From Tridacna crocea (Eukaryota > Mollusca > Bivalvia > Cardiida > Cardiidae): a DNA stretch of 64,000 nucleotides. Under the pieces are notes generated by a model. The model saw only the letters and a list, made by a program, of their open reading frames with translations. It was not told the DNA's origin and did not search any database. Below are positions 51,705-61,300 of this stretch, in pieces; position 1 is the stretch's first letter, and every line of letters begins with the position of its first letter. Where the stretch lies: the NCBI GenBank assembly GCA_943736015.1, contig OX031065.1, positions 255,501 through 319,500 on the forward strand, given 5' to 3'. A program made the position numbers and the translations under genes.

Positions 51705-53202
51705 TTAACCGTTTACCAAATCATCCCTGGTTTTCACGACCCTGAGACAAAAGGCTTTTGAAAACATTGTTCGAAAAGGAGAACATGCTGGTTACCAGTA
51801 ATTTCTCCTTTTTATACGCCCGTCGTAGACGGGACGTATTATGGGATCACCCGTGGCGGGCGGGCGTCCGGGCGGGCGGGCGGGCGTCCGGGCGGGCGGG
51901 CGGCGTCCAGTTCTTTGTCCGGAGCATATCTCCAAAACTATTCTAGCTAGGGTTACGAAATTTCATGGGTGGATAGATCTCATCGAGGGGGAGTGCAGTG
52001 CACAGGAACCATAACTCTTGCTCGCTTAATTTTTGAGTTATTGCCCTTTGTTGTTTTTCATACTTGAATTTTGTCCGGAGCATATCTCCAAAACTATACT
52101 AGCTAGGGTTACGAAATTTCATGGGTGGATAGATCTCATCGAGGGGGAGTGCAGTGCACAGGAACCATAACTCTTGCTCGCTTAATTTTTGAGTTATTGC
52201 CCTTTGTCGTTTTTCATACTTGAATTTTGTCCGGAGCATATCTCCAAAATTATACTAGCTAGGGTTACGAAATTTCATGGGTGGATAGATCTCATCTAGG
52301 GGGAGTGCAGTGCACAGGAACCATAACTCTTGCTCGCTTTATTTTTGAGTTATTGTCCTTTGCCGTTTTTCATACTTCAATTTTGTCCGGTGAATATCTC
52401 CACAACTATACTAGCTAGGGTTATGGAATTTCATGGGTGGATAGATCTCATCAAGGGGGAGTGCAGTGCTCAGGAATCATAACTCTTGCTCGCTTAATTT
52501 TTGAGTTATTGCCCTTTGTCTTTTTTCATACCTGAATTTTGTCCGGAGCATATCTCCAAAACTATACTAGCTAGGGTTATGAAATTTCATGGGTGGATAG
52601 ATCTCATCAAGGGGAAGTGCAGTGCTCAGGAACCATAACTCTTGCTTGCTTAATTTTTGAGTTATTGCCCTTTGTTGTTTTTCGTACCTGAATTTTGTCT
52701 GGAGCATATCTCCAAAACTATACTACCTAGGGTTATGAAATTTCATGGGTGGATAGATCTCATCAAGGGGGAGTGCAGTGCACAGGAACCATAACTCTTG
52801 CTCGCTTAATTTTTGAGTTATTGCCCTTTGCCGTTTTTTATAGTTGAATTTTGTCCAGTGAATATCTCCAAAACTATACTACCTAGGGTTATGAAATTTC
52901 ATGGGTGGATAGATCTCATCAAGGGGGAGTGCAGTGCACAGGAACCATAACTCTTGCTTGCTTAATTTTTGAGTTATTGCCCTTTGTTGTTTTTCATGCT
53001 TGAATTTTGTCCGGTGCATGCCCCAGCTTTACAACTTGGAGTAAGACGGGCGTATCTTGCGACAATTTGCCGCTCTTGTTCCACAGTGTTTTCCGCCTTG
53101 CCTGAAAGAAAACTTTAATTTTTGAGTTGCCTTTATTTTGTTGTCTGCAAGTGCTTTCAATTTAGACCAGTCTAAAATTTTGTTGTTTAATAAATAGTTA
53201 CT
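51705..53202. mobile_element. Hairpin MITE split by F4
   Basis: The left part (TTAACCGTTTACCAAATCAT to CCAGTAATTTCTCC) and right part (53081-53202, CCACAGTGTTTTCCGCC to AATAAATAGTTA) flank the F4. The insertion is in the right palindrome arm. Confidence 0.87.
51809..53080 (+). mobile_element. F4 pearl/HINE-like element, ~156-bp units, plus orientation
   Basis: TTTTTATACGCCCGTCGTAG with ACGGGACGTATTATGGGATC, then a GC-rich GGGCGGGCGTCC tract at 51855-51905 and about seven units with GGGTGGATAGATCTCATC. It ends AGACGGGCGTATCTTGCG and GCCGCTCTTGTT. It is the inverted partner of the 37.6 kb copy. Confidence 0.92.
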
Positions 53203-54851
53203 ATGAGACAAAAATTAAATTGTCCCAGATTTCAGCAGACAATTCAAAAAAGGGCCAAAAAAGTGGAAAAGGTACTGAAAGGATAAATATAAACATTATT
53301 GGAAAGAGACACTATTTGGATTATATGAAGAAAGCATTGTGTTGCAATGTACCAGTGTTTATCTTTAGATTCCTTTGACATAGTGTGCAAGTTGTTGGCT
53401 AAATACATGTACTCATGTTTTCTTTTTAAAAATCATTATCAAGTATAAGATTTTGAGCTTTTTTTACTTTCATTTATTTGCAACTCAAAGCATCAGCAGA
53501 GATGAAAATGCTTGTCGCAAGCATTTTTACCTTTGGACACAGTGTTTTCAAAAATATACCGAACAACTTTAAAAATCGGGCTAGTTGGCTATGGGTTAAG
53601 TTTTGATTCAAGGGCCATTTATTTCTCTTTATACAAGTGGTATGGTCCCTAAATTTGTCTTAGAAGTATTCTCTGCATTAAACAAATTTAACAGTATGAG
53701 AATATACTCTAGCTGAAGTATTAAAATATACTTTCAATGTTCATCATACTACAAGGGCATACAATTAAAAAAATATCAGAAAGATCTTTACAAGCTATTA
53801 TTACTTATTTTGATGTTTCGAAAATATAAGAAAAATATGAGATTTTTGTTTTGGCCCCTTGAAATATTATGCAATAAAAGCCACATTTACTTTTTTATGC
53901 AGTTCAAAGTTAAACTTCCTAGTCTTTTTGCGAGCCTTTTTGACAGGTCTTAATTGAGACCAAGCACTGGGATAAGAATGTAACACTTAGTATTCAATTG
54001 TTTTCTACTTTTGCCACAATATTTTCAAGCTGTTTCTCTCCAAGAGTAGTCAAAAGTCGTCATTGTATGCGAAAGGGTATTGACATGTCCTGCTTGAGAT
54101 GGAGGTGTTTATTCACAAAATATACTGTTTACTTGTTTCAACTCCCTTTACATAATATTTATTTTGTTGTGGTACTCGATTCATGTTACGAGAAGATGAT
54201 ACTTCTTTCAAATTAAAATGAAAAAAAAAAGAAGCTTTGTTTATGTTCTTCTTTTTATTTAACTGTTTCATCTTAAATAGTATTGAGTTTTGTTGACTAT
54301 TTCACTCTGCACATGATGAGAAACTTTTGGTCACATCCAAATTGAATGCACCTTGGTTTAAACGCACCTTCAGACTAGGGGGAACGATTTCTTCATTTAC
54401 TCAATCTAATTCTAAAATCGACTTCCATGAGTACTTTCAGTACTTTGATTACAGTCATAAGGATGAAGCCCTTTAAAACTTGGATAAAGGAGAAAGTGGG
54501 GGTCACAATATCTCTATCTTTTTCCACAAATGTTTTGTACCTTCTAAAGGACAGTACCTATTTTTTGAGACGAGCTTAATCATCCAGCTACTAAGCACAA
54601 CCCAATGGCCTTTTGCAGACATTGTAGATTAAGATCAGACTGCAAAGAATGTGCAGATCAATCTTTGATTTAAACTGTCCAATTAGAATATATTTTCTCC
54701 AACAAAAATAACTGTGAAAGACGAACATATGGGCTTTTTCTATCGGCTTGAAAGTTTTATATAATTTACTTAGCAGTTTAAAGTAACAACAGCTGCCAAA
54801 AATAAACAAACATGGTGTTAAAATGTTTTTGAATTTTTATCATACAATTTA
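53203..54851. other. Unassigned stretch with MITE debris
   Basis: Decayed MITE pieces lie at 53489-53599 (GAAAATGCTTGTCGCAAGCA, still a mirrored core) and 54000-54080 (TTTTGCCACAATATTTTCAA). The rest shows no exon or named repeat. Confidence 0.5.
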
Positions 54852-55079
54852 TAACCCATTACCCCATAAGGCATTTCTATGGTATCTCTAATTGACCCTA
54901 AATGACAGCAAGGATGAAGCCGTTTCTTATGTGTAAATGACACCTTTTGATAGCATAGAAAACATTGTGACAAAAGGTGAAATTGCTCGTGACGAGCAAT
55001 TTCACCTTTTGCCACAATGTTTTCCAAAGGCTCCATCAAGCAATGTGTAGAAATGAGTATCTTTGGAGTAGAGGGTTAA
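54852..55079. mobile_element. Hairpin MITE, GCTCG subfamily, inverted sister of the 4.2 kb copy
   Basis: It shares GGCATTTCTATGGTATCTCT and AAATGAGTATCTTTGGAGTA with the 4180-4408 copy in reverse orientation. The core is AATTGCTCGTGACGAGCAATT. Confidence 0.92.
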
Positions 55080-55438
55080 AAGAAAATAGTGTAAAGAAGA
55101 CAGTCTAGTACTGTACAGTCAATCCATTTGTTAGTTGCTGGCACAGATACTGGTTTCAAAACTAGGTCAAAAGCTGCCAGATCATTCCATCTTATTGTTT
55201 TACTTTTTGCTTGCTTTTGAAATTTCTTGCATCAACTGACACTTAGACTGACGAGACAGTAACAGATTGTCATCTTTATGGTATTTTCCATACTTTCAAA
55301 TGGTACGATTATATTTCAAGTAAAAATCTTACCGAGTTTCAGTGAATAACAATCACAGTTATATATAGAAGGTGAGTTTACATGTACCACTTATTCTATG
55401 GCAAATGGGGGTTTAATTGTCTCCAGGTATTCATTACC
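55080..55438. other. Unassigned stretch
   Basis: Contains ACTAGGTCAAAAGCTGCCAG, similar to AGTAGGTCAAAAGCCGGCAG at 56211 and AGTAGGTCAAAAGCCTGTAC at 55970: a low-copy dispersed repeat. Confidence 0.4.
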
Positions 55439-55667
55439 TTAACCCTTTCCCAAATGGCAAATTTTGGACCAGACCAAACTGAAAGCATTTTGCAGATGAC
55501 AAATTAACAGTTGCTAAAAAGATTATTTTTCTATACCATAGGGTAAAAAACATTGTGGGAAAAGGAGAAAATGCTGGTTACCAGCATTTTCTCCTTTCCC
55601 CACAATGTTTTCAAAAGGTTTTTATTCCTGACCTGTAAAAACCAGGAATTATTTGGGAAAGGGTTAA
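55439..55667. mobile_element. Hairpin MITE, intact
   Basis: CCCTTTCCCAAATGGC/ATTTGGGAAAGGG ends and core GGTTACC. Same subfamily as 12699, 36894 and 60771. Confidence 0.94.
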
Positions 55668-55899
55668 GAAGGTTGACACATCATGTATGGATCTAGAGAA
55701 TCCACCTGGTCTAAAATCTGACTAAATCATATAGTAGAATGGTCTTTTGAAATGCTTAAAACGCTGATAGCTAAATGCTATGACACGCCAGCCTGCACAG
55801 AATGGATAGGCTTACCTGGGTCAGGGGTCATACATACAACAAGAAACATAGAACAGGATAGAGGGCTTTACTTTGTCCGCAGATAGACAGGGGGCCCTT

Positions 55900-56260
55900 A
55901 GAATAAACATCTCTACATTTTTTATCAATCACATATTTCTATTTATTCATTCGTAATCAGTACCTAAAAGTAGGTCAAAAGCCTGTACATTCAGCTTTGT
56001 CGAAAAACTTTGAGCTGCAAACAGATGGACTGACTCTTTGAGGGAAACTCCGCTCTCAAAAGAAATGAAACTTTTATGACAAAAGTAACAAGAAATTGAT
56101 ATCTTTAAAAAAAGATGGAAGGCATAAATTTGCTAGCTCTTAGATGATTCATCTCTACATTTCTGACCACTCACTAGTCTCTATTTATTCATTTGTTATT
56201 GATAGCAAGAAGTAGGTCAAAAGCCGGCAGATTTAGCAATGCCGAAAAAAAACCCCCAAA
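55900..56260. repeat. Imperfect ~240-bp duplication
   Basis: CATCTCTACATTT...CTATTTATTCATT...AAGTAGGTCAAAAGCC occurs at 55909-55990 and again at 56149-56228, with divergence. Confidence 0.6.
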
Positions 56261-56586
56261 ACTTTATTTCAAAGGTATTTTTGCGGAAAAATATCTCACT
56301 ATCGGACTGTATAGATCTAAGACCAGACTGCAGTCTGATCTTGACCTACACTGTCCGCAAAAGTTCCTGGAATCATGCTTAACCAGCCCAAGGAGAAAGT
56401 TTACCCAGAAAGACAGCCTCTATGTGGGAACTCTGATCTCAGGAGAAAATAAACATGGATGAGTAATGGCGGCATACCGAAACACGTGTTTCCTGTCTGC
56501 AACTGAAACAGGTGTGACCTATCCTCGTGTTCTATAAAACTTTCTGCAGCCCACTCACAACCTTGTCTCTCGATAATCCTTAACGC

Positions 56587-56880
56587 CAAGCCCCAGTAGC
56601 TCAGTTGGTAGAAATTTGATTGATAAGATTTGAACATGGGGTCGTTGGTACTCGGCCAATTTCTTTCCGAGAAATGATAATAGTCATTGCGAGAGGGTTA
56701 ATTCCTCTTTCATCGCTGACCAGTGCTTCGGCGATAGTTGTCTGAGAAAGTAGCCAGTGGCTTAGAGAGAATATTGTGTGGAGTAACGGTAAGATAAACT
56801 CAAGGATGCATAGATAGGTGTACTGATCACCGTAATATACCTGAAATAATTCTAAAAAACGCCATTGCGAGTTATTTTGG
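56587..56880 (+). mobile_element. tRNA-derived SINE with clear A box
   Basis: GCCCCAGTAGCTCAGTTGGT is a near-perfect tRNA 5' half with A box. The body shares GGCCAATTTCTTTCCGAGAA and GAGAAAGTAGCCAGTGGCTT with the 745 copy. There is no complete tRNA cloverleaf, so it is not a functional tRNA gene. Confidence 0.88.
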
Positions 56881-57215
56881 TCAAAATAAACCCTCGTAAT
56901 ATCTGACAAAAGATCAGGTTACATTCTCTGCAGTCTTATCTATGTCTACACTGTCAGGTATTCAAAGCAAATAGAGTCGCGTTTAGGATTAATTCTTAGA
57001 AGTAATTTTTGGCAATTTAAGTTTTAATGGACAGAGTAGATCAAGATCAGAATTCACAGGACCAGGGATCGTATATGTATATAAGATCCCTGGCAGGACC
57101 CACAGTTTGATCAGAGATAAATACTATCTTTGATTTTATACAGCTAAATCAGCAGCTGCCAGGGCCTGTGTGTAGGCCTTTTCACCAACCAGTCTTGAGA
57201 ATATTCTTGGTCATA

Positions 57216-57326
57216 TTCTCTAAGGTTTTCTACCCTATCATCTTTTCAGCAAGAGTTGAAGTGTCGTCTGCAAATGTTTTCAATTTAGTCTAGTCCAAAA
57301 GCTTGTCGTTTAGGAAAGGGTTAAGA
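57216..57326. mobile_element. Hairpin MITE, right half
   Basis: AAGGTTTTCTACCCTATCAT to GTTTAGGAAAGGGTTAA; CCCTTTCCC subfamily. Confidence 0.8.
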
Positions 57327-57631
57327 CACTGGCTTACAGTCCGTTATCTTTGGTAATATTCTAGCTAAGAATATTTTGGTCCAAGCGCTATACGATCGAG
57401 TTTTGGATGCTTAACATGTCTGTAGTTCTCGATCTATTAACGTGGATTAGATTTACAGTTGAAGATTAGTCCTGCAGTTAACCAAGCAAAATTGCAAAAC
57501 GAATTTTAAAAATAATAACAGAAATAAAGCATTGCCTACGGAATCTTAAAGCAGCCATCAAAGGTTCCTTACATGTATTACCCGACAGGAATCTGGCATT
57601 CTATAGTGAAAATATATGATTAAATAACAGG

Positions 57632-57778
57632 AATTTGACATTCTATAATCAAAATAAATGATAAAATATGGAGAAAAAATATCCCCTGTATATGTTTATA
57701 TATTATATAGGGGAGATTTTTTTCATATTTTATAATTTATTTTGGTTATAGAATATCAATTTCCTGTGATTAAAAGTT
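57632..57778. repeat. AT-rich inverted repeat, ~60-bp arms
   Basis: CAGGAATTTGACATTCTATA...AAAATAAATGATAAAATATG is mirrored by CATATTTTATAATTTATTTT...TATAGAATATCAATTTCCTG around a loop near 57700. A third arm-like piece (GTCAAATTCCTGTGATT) lies at 57861. Confidence 0.85.
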
Positions 57779-57887
57779 TAAAAGATACCAGTTTCTTTAG
57801 ATAGTGGGGGTATTTCTTTTTTTTTTCATATATTTAATCATGTATTTTCACTTTCAAAAAATGTCAAATTCCTGTGATTCTCCGAAA

Positions 57888-58028
57888 CAGTCTTGCAAAT
57901 CGGAAGCCACTTTTACTTTATGTACAAAAAACACCTCGTTTTTCATGAAACTTATACATATATATGATATAGCACATAAATTTAACTGACTTTGGGTGTA
58001 CAGTGAAAGCAGCCTTCCGATTTGCGAG
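57888..58028. repeat. Short inverted-repeat element
   Basis: CTTGCAAATCGGAAGCCACT at the left and GCAGCCTTCCGATTTGCGAG at the right are inverted; about 140 bp in total, MITE-like. It lies 370 bases upstream of the proposed EF-hand first exon. Confidence 0.75.
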
Positions 58029-58199
58029 CCTATAGTCCACTGAAAAAATCAGCACTTTTCTCATGCTGCGGCGCCGACATACTGGAACTATTTCTTGTAG
58101 AGCAATACATGTATATCTACGCGGTCATTAGGTTTGGACAAAAAATGTTAGGTGGGTGCTTAAAAGTGAATTTAGGCAATTAAACGAGAACATTTTATA

Positions 58200-58393
58200 G
58201 CTTTCTATGAGCCATGAAGGAGAGAACAAATTAATCGAGGTTTTTGAACAACAGCACCGTTGTAGAAGTAGAGACCAGAGTTAGAAAAGTTGAGTTTTCT
58301 CGGAATTTTTGTTGATAGAATAGATCTACAAACTGTTGTTACCTAGAGACTCGGAAGTTAGTTAATCTCGAGTTACAGTAGAGTAGCGCCAAG
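58200..58393 (+). promoter_or_regulatory. Presumed 5' UTR/promoter region of EF-hand gene
   Basis: Inferred only from its position before the ATG|GTGAGT junction. No TATA box or other core element is convincing. Confidence 0.25.
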
Positions 58394-58396
58394 ATG
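58394..58396 (+). CDS. Putative first coding exon: start codon only
   Basis: The sequence GCGCCAAGATG is followed at once by the strong donor GTGAGTACAG at 58397. The next recognised exon, at 61678, begins in phase 0 with an open frame, so an ATG-only coding exon joins to it perfectly. The 5' UTR would lie before 58394. No other ATG-plus-donor in a matching phase was noticed in the 3.3 kb between, but I did not search this exhaustively. Confidence 0.5.
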
Positions 58397-61300
58397 GTGA
58401 GTACAGATAATTATTTCGCTCGTTAACAAAACCACAAAAACTTGGGCAGGTCCAAAATCAAAGCATTTGCAGACGACAATGACGACTTCTGTGTTTGGTT
58501 TGGTAGAAAAATATTGTGGGGAAACTCTAAACATTTGCAGAAAACCTGTTGATTCTTTACCAAAAGACAAAATTTTAGACTGGTCCAAATTGAAATCATT
58601 TGCAGACGATTAAATAAACATGACTCAGAAATTGAAACTTGACTTTAGAAAAGTAGAAAACCTTGTTGGAAAAGGAGAAAATGCTGGTTTCCAGCATTCT
58701 CGGTTTCCCTCAATGTTTTCTAGAAAGCTTCTTCCTCAGGATCGTAAAAATCAGGGATTGTTTAGTAAAGTTAAATCTAGTCAAAATTATGATTTCTGTC
58801 TGTGATAGAGTAAAAACATTGTGTAGAATTGAAAGCATTTGCAGTCGACAAAATAAATCTAGTTCAAATGATGATATCTGTCTTTGAAAAGGATAGAAAA
58901 CATTGTGGGGAATGAAGAAAATGCTGGTTTACAAGCATTTTCTGTTTTTTCCACAAAGTTTTTAAAAACCTCTTCCTGCAGGCTTGTTAAAACTCGCAAT
59001 TGTGTGGTAAAAGATTAAGCCTTTTAGGCTGATAAGCATGGCTTGATGAGCTTTTGTTGATTCGGTAAACCTACAGTAAAAATGCTTGTTACCAGCTTTT
59101 TCTCCTTTCCCACAATGTTTTCTACCTTATTAAAGACTGATTCAGTCTTTTGAACTCCACTTGAATTGGCGTCTGCAAATGCTTTGAATTTGGACAAGTC
59201 TAGAATTTTGTCTTTTGGCAGAGAGTTAAAACTTTTTACCAAACAACAAAACTTTAGACTTGTCCAAACTGAAAGCACTTGCAGACGACAAATTAAACCC
59301 AACTCAGAAATTTAAAATTGTTTCCAGCAGGGTAGAAAACACTGTGGAAATGGAGAAAATGCTACCAGTATTTTCTTTTTTGCCCACAATGTTTTCAAAT
59401 GGCTTCTATAAAAGGGTCATAAAAAAACAGGGATTGTTTGGTGAAGAGTAAATCATGGCAATACCTAAAAATAGAACAATTTACATCTGCAGCAGAGAGC
59501 TTGCCAGGAAGTAGTGTAGTCAATCAGGAATTTTGCCTAGATCTGTAATTTATGATTTGTTTGATTGTTTGATTGGTTGGTTATCTATCTGGTTTTAACC
59601 CTTAACTCATTACCACACAATAAAATTCCAGACTTGACCAAATCAGAAGTATCTGCAGACAACAATATGAATGTGAGTGAAAAATTAAAATTTGCCTTGG
59701 GAAGAGTAGAAAACATTGTGGGAAAAGGAGAAAATGCTGTTTACCAGCATTTTCTTCTTTTCCTACAATGTTTTCTACCTAATCAATTAACAATTGCACC
59801 ATTTGAGCCACACTAAAATTGTCGTCTGCAAATGGTTTCAATTTAGACAGAGCTAAAATTTTGTCGCCTGGTAAAAGGTTAACCATTAGGCTGCTAAGAG
59901 TGATTCACTAAGTTTTTGTGGACAGTTTAGATTAAGATCAGACTTCACAGATTGTCTGTTTCCAAACAACAAAACTTTGAACTTGACCTATTCAATGCAG
60001 CAACAGGCAACAAAATAACGTACATCGTTCCAGAAAGAGGGAATGATTTTGATTTTGATATTAAAAATATTAATCTCCACTAAACCCTACATTATGGGTA
60101 CTCATTGGAATCGTCTCATTAAGGCGATTCTAATGAGTACCCACAACACAACATAGGGTTTGGAAGAGAAATAATAGATTAAGGATACCATCACTCCCTC
60201 TTATCTAGAGCTCTTATATATGTAGCTCAGGTAGTGATGTCTGGGATGTAAAACATAGTGAGGTAACCAGCTTTTGGGTCCTGGCTAATGAGAGAGGGGC
60301 ATAGTGCATTGTTCTAGTTTACATAGATTGCTGCATTTTTCTACCTGCTGATGAACATTCTACAGGTGTGCACTTAGCACAGACACAATTTGATGGATTA
60401 CATAAGGTGCCAACCATATCTCTTGCCACCTGCCCACGATCTATGGATTAACTCATTACCACATGAGAAAATTTTGGACTGGTCCAAATTGAAAGCATTT
60501 GCAGACGACAAAATAAAGGTGACTGAAAAATTGAAATTTGTTCTGGAAAGGGTAGAAAACACTGTGGGAAAAGGAGAAAATGCTGGTTACCGGCATTTTC
60601 TTCTTTTCCCACAGTGTTTTCAAAAGGCTTCTTTCTCAGGGGCGTCAAAAGTAGGGATTGAGTGGTAATGGGTTAATTAAACATAATTAACCTTCTATCC
60701 CTAGTTATAAAAATCCTACAGAAGAGGACCTTTGAAAACATTGTGGAAAAAGGAGAAAATGCTGGTTAGTTTAACTATTTCCCAAACAATCCCTGGTTTT
60801 TACAGGTCTGGATAAGTAGCCTTTTGAAAACATTGTGGGAAAAGGAGAAAATGCTGGACCAGCATTTTCTCCTTTTCCCACAATGTTTTCTACCCTATCA
60901 TAGACAGAAATCATCTTTTCAACAAGAGTTGAATTGTCGTCTGCAAATGCTTTCAATTTGGTCTAGTCCAAAAGTTTGTTGTTTGGGAAAGGGTTAAGTT
61001 ATTCATTTTACATTGATTGAGTAATTAGTTCTTACAACTTCTATTATTCTCTTGATTTTGCTTTCACTTGTGCTGAATATGTGGGCCCATGAAAAATCCC
61101 AAAGTAGCCACCCGCTCTTGGGTATTGAAATCAGGACTTTGTGGTTACCAAGCTGATGCTCCACCTCACAGCCATGGACAGCATGCTGGTTACCAGCATT
61201 TTTTCCTTTTACTCAATGTTTTCTTTCCTTTCAAATGCCCATCCTTGGGTTTAAACCTTTATCATGTTATCTCAAGTATTAGTGATCATACAAATGATAA

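Noticed and set aside
56587-56660. Functional tRNA gene
   Set aside because: Only the 5' half (A box) is tRNA-like; there is no acceptor stem closure and the body matches the SINE family.
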